Positions 50,485-58,575 of a stretch of DNA of 64,000 bases are shown here, piece after piece. This stretch comes from CBDANO01 sp965197665 (lineage in GTDB: Bacteria; Chloroflexota; Dehalococcoidia; Lucifugimonadales; UBA3495), in assembly GCA_965197665.1 (NCBI GenBank), contig CBDANO010000004.1, positions 186,001-250,000 on the forward strand, written 5' to 3'. Under the pieces are notes generated by a model that was not told the DNA's origin, ran no database searches, and worked only from the letters and a program-made list of their open reading frames with translations. Position 1 is the stretch's first letter; each line of letters begins with the position of its first letter. The position numbers and the translations under genes are program-made.

Positions 50485-51828
50485 TCACTGCGTTTCGGAA
50501 TGACGGCGGCGGCGGCGCTTGCCTCTGTGACGCTGGTAAACCCCGGTGATTGCGGCGGCAAGCTTGGCCGGGTCGTGGCGGGCCGGAGCGGCTTCTTCGA
50601 TCACGTCCGCCGCCACGTAGAATAGACCGTGATTTTCCGGCGCCTCGGGAGAAATGTAGCTGAGTCCGGCGGGTGAGGGCCCTTCCGGTATGTTGTTATT
50701 TGCAATAACGGCGTCGACGGACTCATTGCCAACGTAGTGATGCACAACATCCAGGTGGTCGCCCACCGAGTAGCCCACGGTCTGCTCCGGTTCTTCCGCC
50801 ACGTTGCATACGTATATCTTCAAACCGTCGGAGCTTCTGATAGCCGACGCTATCCCCTCAACCAGGAGGTTGGGCACGATGCTGGTGAACAGACTTCCCG
50901 GGCCAAGAATGATGAGATCGGCCTCCTGAATTGCGCTGACCGCGTCCGGATGGGCCGGAGGGTCCGACGGCATGAGGACTAGGGAGTGCAACCCCTCCAG
51001 GGAGTTGCCGACCCGGGACTCGCCGATCAATCGGTCGCCGGAGACGGTACTGCCCACCAAGGTGACGTCGCTGAAGGTGGACGGCACTACTCTTCCTCTG
51101 ATGGCCAGCAATTGGCCCGCGGCCTCCACTCCTTTGGAGAAGTCCCCGCCAATGCCGGCGAGGGCGCCGATCAATATGTTTCCAAAGCTGTGGCCGTCCA
51201 ATTGGCCGTTGGTGGAGAATCGGTAGTCCATCAACTGCTGCATCACCGCTTCCGAGTCGGCTAACGCCACCAAGCAGTTTCGGATGTCTCCGGGCGGCAG
51301 AATGCCCAGTTCGGAGCGCAGCCTCCCCGAACTGCCGCCATCGTCAGCGGCGGTCACAATCGCGGTGATGTTGGAGGTGTAGTACTTCAAGCCTCGGAGC
51401 AAGCTGGGTAGTCCACTGCCCCCTCCGACGGCCACTACTTTGGGGCCTCCGCTGAGCACCCGCTCCAAGTAGAGCGAGTCCAAGAGCCTCCAATTCCGCC
51501 GGCGAAGCCACACCGTTGCTAATGAGTTAACTAAGCCGAGGACCCCGACGCCAACGATTGCAACGCCAACAGCGATGAACACTCCCGCTCTGATGGCCGG
51601 GGAGGCGTCTCGTAGGCTAAGCAAGCCTATGAATGAGTGGAAGCCGGGCCCCAAGGACAACTCGAGGGCGAACAAAATGCCGACGGCCACCGCCGCCAAC
51701 CCCACCACCCCTATGACAAGCCATCGCTTTAGGGATAGCCCCGGTATGAGGAGCAAGAGAAGGGAGTTGGCTACCGGACGTTTGAGGGGCGCCCGCGGGA
51801 TGTTCCTCAGCCCGAGCAACAAGCCCAC
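50485..51828 (-). CDS. YvcK/CofD-like protein with membrane-anchored N-terminus
   Basis: 447-aa protein. Residues about 125-420 are the YvcK/CofD fold: PKVVAVGGGSGLPSLLRGLKYYTSNITAIVTAADDGGSSGRLR, LGILPPGDIRNCLVALAD, and ADLIILGPGSLFTSIVPNLLV. YvcK proteins bind UDP-sugars and help control central metabolism and cell-wall synthesis. This one has two extra N-terminal helices (about 33-55 and 78-103), so the domain would be membrane-tethered. The GTG start at 51828 has no good ribosome-binding site and the true start may be downstream. It ends in a basic tail (RGKRRRRRHSE). Confidence 0.87.
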   Translation of the reverse strand: MGLLLGLRNIPRAPLKRPVANSLLLLLIPGLSLKRWLVIGVVGLAAVAVGILFALELSLGPGFHSFIGLLSLRDASPAIRAGVFIAVGVAIVGVGVLGLVNSLATVWLRRRNWRLLDSLYLERVLSGGPKVVAVGGGSGLPSLLRGLKYYTSNITAIVTAADDGGSSGRLRSELGILPPGDIRNCLVALADSEAVMQQLMDYRFSTNGQLDGHSFGNILIGALAGIGGDFSKGVEAAGQLLAIRGRVVPSTFSDVTLVGSTVSGDRLIGESRVGNSLEGLHSLVLMPSDPPAHPDAVSAIQEADLIILGPGSLFTSIVPNLLVEGIASAIRSSDGLKIYVCNVAEEPEQTVGYSVGDHLDVVHHYVGNESVDAVIANNNIPEGPSPAGLSYISPEAPENHGLFYVAADVIEEAAPARHDPAKLAAAITGVYQRHRGKRRRRRHSETQ

Positions 51829-52557
51829 CGCGCCAACTGGGGATAGCAGTTTTCGTTGGTCCGCATTGGTGTAACGGTTCGAAGCAGCCGAAAGCGCCTA
51901 TTGAAGCCGGGGCCAGTTGAAGATAGCTTGGCAAGTCTTACTAGCAGGTCCCACAATGCGAAATTCTAGGTACTGGGGTATTCAAAGTCAAGGTTGGGCT
52001 TTCGCCGTTAGGAGGCGACGCGTCGGCCCTTCCGGCGCGTTGGCCGGCTTCAGTCCCGGTAGCCATGGGAGTCGGGGGATACTCCCATTGAAGCCCAAGT
52101 CGGCGCATGGACTTTGGGCGCGTCACGTCCTCGGAAACGGCTTAACTCTGCTATATTGTTCCAAGCCTCTATATCAAACACCAAATATAATGGACACGTT
52201 CCGGCGTTGACCGGCGCTTCTCGTTTGCCTCCGGCCGATAACCCGTCGCCGGCGAAACTACGGTAGGGGATTTGAGGCGAGGGTCCGGCGGGTAGCCTTG
52301 GCCGTTTTTTGCCGGACCGGAGATTGGGGGCCGGAGTCGTGTGCGCGGCGGCCCCAAAGAGGTTAACCTGGAGCATTATCCCGATGTGTTCCAAAGAAAC
52401 ACGAGAAACACGAGAAACACGAGAAACACGAGAAACACGTGAGGTGGCGTCACTCCCGCCGGAAATAGGAGAAGGAGCACGGGGACAGCCTCCGGCAAGC
52501 CCCTTGCTATCGAGCATTTTGCTGTCGTACGTTTCAGGGCTTCGGGCCGGGTAACCC
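51829..52557. other. 729-bp intergenic region with a minisatellite
   Basis: Spacer between the YvcK-like gene (minus) and PGI/PMI (plus). It contains a stem GGTCCGGC/GCCGGACC with a 21-nt loop holding a T6 run (52282-52318), five copies of a 9-bp repeat (52395-52439), and an isolated TATAAT at 52186. Long minus-strand frames here lack protein character. I see no RNA gene. Confidence 0.45.
52395..52439. repeat. 9-bp minisatellite, five perfect copies
   Basis: AGAAACACG is repeated five times without a mismatch (52395-52439). A period of nine preserves reading frame, but no credible gene covers it. It lies 119 bp upstream of the PGI/PMI start. Confidence 0.92.
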
Positions 52558-53643
52558 GTGGCGAAGGACTCCGAGAGCAGGTTGGATGAGCCCAGCCAAT
52601 ACGCAAGACTAGACCCGTCCGGCCTGAGAAACCGCATTCGAGACTTACCCAGGCAGTGCTCCCATGCTTGGCAAAGGGCTTTGGCGTTCCCAATTCCCGA
52701 GAATTGGCCCCGGATAGACAGGGTCGTGGTTGGCGGCATGGGAGGCTCCGCCATTGCCGGTGACTTGGCCGCCGACCTGACGGCCGTCCAACCCTCGGTA
52801 CCCATCTCGATTGTCCGCGACAGGCGCTTTCCTTTTGCTTTGCGTGAAGGCACGCTGTTCATCGCGTGCAGCTACTCGGGGACCACCGATGAGACTTTAT
52901 CACTGTTCCAAGAGGCGCTGGCGTCGCCGGCGGCGGTGTTGGCGGTAAGCGCCGGGGGCCTCCTTGCGGATAGGGCCGGCGCGGAGAACGCGCCGCTGCT
53001 TGACGTAGACATCGACTCTGAACCCCGGTCCGCTGTCGGATACAACTTGATGCTTCTTTTGGGGCTGCTGTCCCGGCTCGGACTGGCCGAAATTGACGGG
53101 CCGGACGTAAACCGGAGCGTCGAGTCGCTTTCTCGGACCCTCTCCCACTTGACCGAAGATGCGCCCACTGAGGTCAACCCGGCGAAGCGGTTGGCTATGG
53201 AGTTGGAGGGGAAGCTCATTCTGGTATACGGCGGCGGTTTGTTCTCGGGGATGGCCCGGCGGTGGAAGGCCCAGTTTAACGAAAACGCCAAGACTTGGGC
53301 GTTTCACGAGCCAGTCCCCGAGTCGTTGCACAACGCCGTCGAGGCGTACCGGTCTTTGGCGGTCCCTCGTGACGGCGTTATGGCGCTGTTGCTGCGGCCC
53401 CATCTCCCCGGCAGCGCCGACGCCCGGTCTCTGCGGGTCCTATCAGAGCTTATGCTCCGGAACAACATCCCCCACCGGACTGTCGATGGAGGAATTGGCC
53501 CCCCCCTCGGTCAGCTTCTGAACATGCTACTGCTGGGGGACTACCTGAGCTATTACCTGGCAATCCTACGAGGAGTCGATCCATCTCCCAATCCGACCAT
53601 AACCGAGGCAAAAGAACTCCTGGAGAGATATAGGGACGAGTAG
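52558..53643 (+). CDS. Bifunctional phosphoglucose/phosphomannose isomerase
   Basis: 361-aa SIS-domain isomerase that interconverts glucose-6-P or mannose-6-P with fructose-6-P. Seen: VVVGGMGGSAIAGDLAADL; FIACSYSGTTDETLSLFQEAL; VEVNPAKRLA-type and KAQFNENAKTWAFHEPVPESLHN (the catalytic Glu/His region). This short archaeal/bacterial PGI/PMI type is distinct from the 550-aa Pgi. The GTG start at 52558 is preceded by GGGCCGGG. ligA follows 93 bp later on the same strand. Confidence 0.9.
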   Translation: MAKDSESRLDEPSQYARLDPSGLRNRIRDLPRQCSHAWQRALAFPIPENWPRIDRVVVGGMGGSAIAGDLAADLTAVQPSVPISIVRDRRFPFALREGTLFIACSYSGTTDETLSLFQEALASPAAVLAVSAGGLLADRAGAENAPLLDVDIDSEPRSAVGYNLMLLLGLLSRLGLAEIDGPDVNRSVESLSRTLSHLTEDAPTEVNPAKRLAMELEGKLILVYGGGLFSGMARRWKAQFNENAKTWAFHEPVPESLHNAVEAYRSLAVPRDGVMALLLRPHLPGSADARSLRVLSELMLRNNIPHRTVDGGIGPPLGQLLNMLLLGDYLSYYLAILRGVDPSPNPTITEAKELLERYRDE

Positions 53644-53736
53644 CTTCTGTCGCCGCGGCGGCGCTCCGCCTCCGGGCCGGACCTGAAGTGATATCATACT
53701 TTCGAGGCAACCACACCTGCCGGAGCGCCGTAGAAT

Positions 53737-55782
53737 ATGGTTGACGTCAACGTACCTCAACGGATGGAGGAGCTGCGGAAAGAGCTTAATTACCATAACC
53801 ACCGGTACTACGTGCTGGACGACCCGGTGGTAAGCGACGGGCAGTACGACGCTCTTATTCGCGAGCTCCGAAAGCTGGAGGCGGAACACCCCGACTTGGT
53901 CACTCCCGACTCTCCCACCCAGCGCGTCGGCGCCGCCCCCGCGGAGGGATTCTCCCAAGTCCAACACCGGCGGCCCATGCTGAGCCTGGGCAATGCGTTC
54001 AATTGGGAAGAACTTCAGGCCTGGTACCGCCGGACCAAGAACCTGCTGGACGGGGCCGAGTTCGATCTGGTGTGCGAGCTAAAAATCGACGGGTTGGCCG
54101 TAAACCTTGCCTACCGGAACGGTCTGCTGGCGCAAGGAGCGACCCGGGGCGACGGTTTCGTCGGCGAGGAGGTCACTCAGAATCTGCGCACCATCCGCAG
54201 CGTGCCCATCGCTTTGATGGGCGAACCGCCGGACTATCTGGAGGTCCGGGGCGAGGTGTACCTCCCGTTGGAGATGTTCCGCCGCTTGAACGAAGAGCGG
54301 AGGGAAAAGGGCGAACCTCTCTACGCCAATCCGAGGAACACCGGCGCCGGTAGCGTACGCCAGTTTGACCCCAAGGTCACGGCTTCGCGCAACATGGAGA
54401 TATGGGTGTACGGGCTGGGCGATACGGGGAATTGCCCCCGCCCGGAAAATCACTCAGACGCCTTGGACTGGCTGAAAACACTGGGATTCCGGATTAACAG
54501 CCACAACCGGTTGTGCCGCACCCTGGACGAGGTCCATGACTATTACCAGTCGTGGCTGGAACGCCGCCACGACTTGCCCTACGAGGTTGACGGCGTGGTA
54601 ATCAAAGTAGCGCCCTTCGCCTATCAAGACGCTCTTGGCGTGGTCGGCCGGGAACCTCGTTGGGCCGTAGCCTGGAAGTTTCCTGCCGAGCAGGCAGTCA
54701 CCCAGCTATTGGATATTGGCATCAACGTGGGACGCACCGGCAGTCTCAACCCTTACGCGGTCCTGGAACCGGTGGTGGTTAGCGGCGCCACCGTCAAGCA
54801 AGCGTCTCTGCACAACGAGGAAGACATACATCGAAAAGACGTTCGCATCCTCGATTGGGTGACCATCGAGCGGGCCGGGGACGTGATACCCCACGTGGTC
54901 GGCCCGGTCATTGCCCGGCGGACCGGTGAAGAGAAAGTGTTCCGGATGCCGGCCCACTGCCCGGAGTGCGGTACCGGCGTAGTGAAGCCGGAAGGCGAAG
55001 CGATGCACCGTTGCCCCAACACTTCCTGTCCGGTCCAGTTCTTCGAGCTTCTCAAGCACTTCGTCAGTAAAGGCGCTATGGACATCGACGGCTTGGGTGA
55101 ACAATGGTGCCGGGCCTTGATCTACAATGAGATAGTGGGAGACGTATCCGACCTCTACTACTTGGGAAAAGACCAACTGATGGGGTTGGAGCGCATGGGG
55201 GACAAGCTGGCAACGAAGATAATGACCAATATCGAAGCCAGCAAGGACCGGCCGCTGCCGCGGCTTCTCTTCGCCCTGGGAATTTTCCACGTGGGGTTCG
55301 AGGTAGCGGAACTGCTGGCCCAACGGTACGCCGGCATCAGTGACTTGGCGGAGGCTACCCAGGACCAGTTGACCGAGATTCCGGGCATTGGACCCAAGAT
55401 TGCCGAGAGCATCGCCGCTTATTTTAGCGTTTCCCTTAATCTTACTGTTATCGAAAAGCTAGCCTGGGCCGGCGTCGACCCCCGCCGTGAGGTAGTAGAC
55501 GTAAGCCCGGACTCGATGCCGTTGCACGGAATGACTTTCGTTATTACCGGTACCCTCACTTCCTTGCTGCGCCGGGAAGCGGAGTCGCGGATCAAAGCTC
55601 TGGGCGGCAGCGCGGCGTCGTCAGTTACCCGCAAGACCAATTACTTGGTCGCGGGAGAGTCATCAGGCTCCAAGTTGGAGGCGGCCCGAAGGCTGGACAC
55701 TCCGGTGCTGGACGAAGCCGCCTTCCTGGAGTTGCTTCGATCTGCGGACGCGGAGGCTGAGCCGGAGGAACGCTCCGGTTGA
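53737..55782 (+). CDS. ligA: NAD-dependent DNA ligase
   Basis: 681-aa replicative ligase. Domains: Ia and adenylation (catalytic K116 in CELKIDG; HRYYVLDDPVVSDGQYD; SLGNAF), OB fold (VGRTGSLNPYAVLEPV), four-Cys zinc finger (CPECG ... HRCPNTSCP), helix-hairpin-helix array (LTEIPGIGPKIAESI), and a C-terminal BRCT (about 590-670, FVITGTLTSLLRREAESRI). All expected parts are present and the length is normal. Confidence 0.96.
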   Translation: MVDVNVPQRMEELRKELNYHNHRYYVLDDPVVSDGQYDALIRELRKLEAEHPDLVTPDSPTQRVGAAPAEGFSQVQHRRPMLSLGNAFNWEELQAWYRRTKNLLDGAEFDLVCELKIDGLAVNLAYRNGLLAQGATRGDGFVGEEVTQNLRTIRSVPIALMGEPPDYLEVRGEVYLPLEMFRRLNEERREKGEPLYANPRNTGAGSVRQFDPKVTASRNMEIWVYGLGDTGNCPRPENHSDALDWLKTLGFRINSHNRLCRTLDEVHDYYQSWLERRHDLPYEVDGVVIKVAPFAYQDALGVVGREPRWAVAWKFPAEQAVTQLLDIGINVGRTGSLNPYAVLEPVVVSGATVKQASLHNEEDIHRKDVRILDWVTIERAGDVIPHVVGPVIARRTGEEKVFRMPAHCPECGTGVVKPEGEAMHRCPNTSCPVQFFELLKHFVSKGAMDIDGLGEQWCRALIYNEIVGDVSDLYYLGKDQLMGLERMGDKLATKIMTNIEASKDRPLPRLLFALGIFHVGFEVAELLAQRYAGISDLAEATQDQLTEIPGIGPKIAESIAAYFSVSLNLTVIEKLAWAGVDPRREVVDVSPDSMPLHGMTFVITGTLTSLLRREAESRIKALGGSAASSVTRKTNYLVAGESSGSKLEAARRLDTPVLDEAAFLELLRSADAEAEPEERSG

Positions 55783-55856
55783 CTTTGCATCGCGGACCTC
55801 TTGCTCGGCTCAAACTTGCTTGGCTTGTTTAGCTTAGGTAGTGGATTGGGCGGCCC

Positions 55857-56414
55857 ATGCGGCTAATCATCGGCCTCGGCAATCCGGGGCCCAAGTACCG
55901 CAACACCAGGCACAACCTCGGCTACGACTGCGTAGACCTGATAGCCGAAAAGTGGCGTATTTGTAATATAGAGCGCCGGGCTAAGGCGGCGCTGAGGCGG
56001 GGTCGATGGGCCGGCCAAGAACTGGTGTTGGCAAAGCCGCGGACTTTCATGAATAGCAGCGGAGAAGCTGTTTCATATTTGCTGGACCGCTTTACGGTAG
56101 ACTTGGCGGACTTGCTGGTGATTTACGATGACATGCAACTGCCCTTGGGACGGCTGCGGGTCCGTCCCAAGGGCAGTGACGGAGGGCACAAGGGGATCAG
56201 GTCCATCATCAACGCCCTGGGGACGGAAAATATCCCCAGAGTCCGGCTAGGCATTGGCTGCCTTCCCGAAGGTGAAGACCCGGTGGACTACGTACTGGGG
56301 AGGTTCTCCCAGGAAGATTCCCTTGTGGTAAACCGGGCCCTTGAATCCGCGGTGGACGCGGCGGAGTGCTGGCTGGAGGAGGGGATCGACGCCGCCATGA
56401 ACCGGTTCAATTGA
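55857..56414 (+). CDS. pth: Peptidyl-tRNA hydrolase
   Basis: 185-aa enzyme that releases peptides from tRNA after drop-off. Seen: LIIGLGNPGPKYRNTRHNLGYDCVD with the catalytic His; LAKPRTFMNSSGEAV; VIYDDMQLPLGRLRVRPKGSDGGHKGIRSIINALGT; and the C-terminal PEGEDPVDYVLGRFS. Length is normal for the family. The gap to ligA is 74 bp, so the two may share a transcript. Confidence 0.95.
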   Translation: MRLIIGLGNPGPKYRNTRHNLGYDCVDLIAEKWRICNIERRAKAALRRGRWAGQELVLAKPRTFMNSSGEAVSYLLDRFTVDLADLLVIYDDMQLPLGRLRVRPKGSDGGHKGIRSIINALGTENIPRVRLGIGCLPEGEDPVDYVLGRFSQEDSLVVNRALESAVDAAECWLEEGIDAAMNRFN

Positions 56415-56496
56415 CCCCCTCGCCGTCCAATCTTCGGAATTGGTCCGGCGGCATATGCGGCGTATTCTTGGCCCCTCCGGCCGGGGTGTTTGACGA

Positions 56497-58524
56497 ATGC
56501 GGCTTTCCTTGTCCCTAGTAACCGCCTGCGCAACAGCGGTCCTGTTGGCGGCGACGCTTGCTTGCGGGGACTCGGAGGCCACCCCGGCGGCGGCTCCTAC
56601 ACCCCCGCCGGAGCCTACCACCTCCAGCGGAGCGGCCACTCCCGCAAATACGCCGTCCCTCACGTCGACCCACGAGCCGGAGGGTACCAATGAGCTTACC
56701 TCCGGAACGTTATTGAAACCCGTTGAGACGCCGGTGAAACCCGTCGAGACGCCGGGCCCAACGTCATTGACTAGTTCGCCGCCGCCGGTGTTTGCCGTCG
56801 TGTTCGACGACCCTCCGGAGCGGGACCTCTATCAACTCGCGGCGGAGCTTAAGCCCGATATAGATGGAGATATCCCGCGGGCGGCGCATTCGGACCCTGT
56901 CAGCTACCTTGCGGGCCGGGAGGACACTTTTTGGTTGGTAGACCTGCCGGCCCTGGAAGTCTACTCCAGTCTTTTCGAGCTCCGCTTGGTGACTCCCCAC
57001 GCCTACTGGTACTTTGAGTCGGGCCAGTCCGTTGATCAGGAGACTATCGAGGAGGCGGCCAGAGAGTTTGAAGAAAGGGTCTATCCCCGCGTGACCGCAG
57101 TGTTCGGCAAGGAATGGTCCCCGGGCATCGACAACGACCCCCACATCAGCATTATCAACGCCAGCTTGTCAGGCGTAGGGGGATACTTTAGCTCGATGGA
57201 TGAATACCCGGTGAGCGTGTCCCAGTTTAGTAACCAGCGAGAGGCTATTTACATCAACACCGGGGCCTATGCGGTGGAATCGCCCCTCTATCTGGAAGTC
57301 TTGGCCCACGAGCTGCAGCACGCGGTCCACTGGAACGCGGACCCGTCGGAGGATACCTGGGTAAATGAAGGCCTCTCAGAACTGGCTGTGACTGTAGCCG
57401 GCTTCGGCCAGGGCAGCATCCACCACTTCCTCCAAGCCGAGCCAACGTCCCTGGTCCATTGGCCCGTGGCCCCCGTGGGGGCGTTGCACAATTACGGGGC
57501 GTCCTCATTGTTCATGCACTACTTGGTGGAACATTACGGGGACCGGGGCGATCTTCGGCCACTCTTGAAGGAATCCGGGGACGGCATAGCGGGCATTACG
57601 AATTATTTGAAATCTACGGGCCATGACCTCGCCTTTCGGGATGTGTTCCGGGACTGGGCGGCAGCCAATCTTCTGGACGAGGAAACGGGCCCGTTCAGCT
57701 ACTCCGACTTGGAAGTGGGGGCGCGAATCGACCAGACCGTCAGGGACTACTCCGAATTCACTTCTGAGGTGCCTCAATACGCCGTGGAGTACGTTGAATT
57801 GAAGTCCTTCCGAGGGCCCTTGCGCCTGGGCTTCCAGGGCATGGCGAAGAACGACTTGTTGCAAACGGAAGTCGACTCCAGGGGCTGCTGGTGGAGTAAC
57901 TCCGGCGACTCCATCAACTCCACCCTGACCCGGGAACTGGACTTGGAAGGGCTGAGTCGGGCGACATTGAGATACCAGGTCTGGTACGACGTGGAGGAAA
58001 GCTGGGACTATGCTTATCTGGAAGTGTCGGAAGACGGGGGTAGGAGATGGGACATACTGAGCACGCCCAACACCACGTCGAAGAACCCCATCGGAAACAG
58101 CTTTGGCGACGGCTATAGCGGCGCAAGCGGAGGTTGGCTCGATGAGTCCGTCGATCTATCCGCGTATACCGGCAAGAAAGTGAAAGTGCGGTTTCAATAC
58201 GTTACCGATGACGCGGTGAACGGCCCCGGCATGTGCGTGAGAGGAGTGTCCCTTCCCGAAGCCGGCCTGTACGACTTGGACGAAGGGTGGGACGCCGACG
58301 GGTTCCTACTCACGAACAACCAAGTGAGTCAGGGGTACATCGTCCAAGTTATCCAGATGTCGGAGGAAAACCGGGTAAGGACGGTACCCCTGGATGAGAT
58401 GAACCGGGGCGAATTGCTGGTGCAATCGCCGGAATCTTTGGAACGGTTGGTCGTTGCGGTAGCAGCCTTGGCGCCCAAGACGCGGCAGCCGGCACAGTAC
58501 ACACTGCTAGTAGAACCTGGATAG
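56497..58524 (+). CDS. Exported gluzincin-like metalloprotease lipoprotein
   Basis: 675-aa exported protein. Seen: a signal peptide with lipobox LAATLAC (Cys about 23); a Pro/Thr/Ser linker with a 21-bp duplication (KPVETPVKPVETPG); then a protease domain whose zinc site is LAHELQHAVHW with a third ligand in WVNEGLSELAV (HExxH...NExxxE). A beta-rich C-terminal part (about 440-675) has an immune-inhibitor-A-like MAM/jelly-roll segment (GCWWSNSGDSINSTLTRELDL; TLRYQVWYDVEESWDYAYLEVSEDGGRRW). Likely a surface-anchored protease. It is the first of three consecutive exported-protein genes. Confidence 0.85.
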   Translation: MRLSLSLVTACATAVLLAATLACGDSEATPAAAPTPPPEPTTSSGAATPANTPSLTSTHEPEGTNELTSGTLLKPVETPVKPVETPGPTSLTSSPPPVFAVVFDDPPERDLYQLAAELKPDIDGDIPRAAHSDPVSYLAGREDTFWLVDLPALEVYSSLFELRLVTPHAYWYFESGQSVDQETIEEAAREFEERVYPRVTAVFGKEWSPGIDNDPHISIINASLSGVGGYFSSMDEYPVSVSQFSNQREAIYINTGAYAVESPLYLEVLAHELQHAVHWNADPSEDTWVNEGLSELAVTVAGFGQGSIHHFLQAEPTSLVHWPVAPVGALHNYGASSLFMHYLVEHYGDRGDLRPLLKESGDGIAGITNYLKSTGHDLAFRDVFRDWAAANLLDEETGPFSYSDLEVGARIDQTVRDYSEFTSEVPQYAVEYVELKSFRGPLRLGFQGMAKNDLLQTEVDSRGCWWSNSGDSINSTLTRELDLEGLSRATLRYQVWYDVEESWDYAYLEVSEDGGRRWDILSTPNTTSKNPIGNSFGDGYSGASGGWLDESVDLSAYTGKKVKVRFQYVTDDAVNGPGMCVRGVSLPEAGLYDLDEGWDADGFLLTNNQVSQGYIVQVIQMSEENRVRTVPLDEMNRGELLVQSPESLERLVVAVAALAPKTRQPAQYTLLVEPG

Positions 58525-58575
58525 TCGAAGCTCTTCGAACCTCTCGGGGTGTTGACCATCGGCTTATAATGAATC

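Noticed and set aside
52050..52862. Minus-strand 270-codon frame with an RVS repeat
   Set aside because: It spans the 9-bp minisatellite and runs antisense into PGI/PMI; no homology-like segment.
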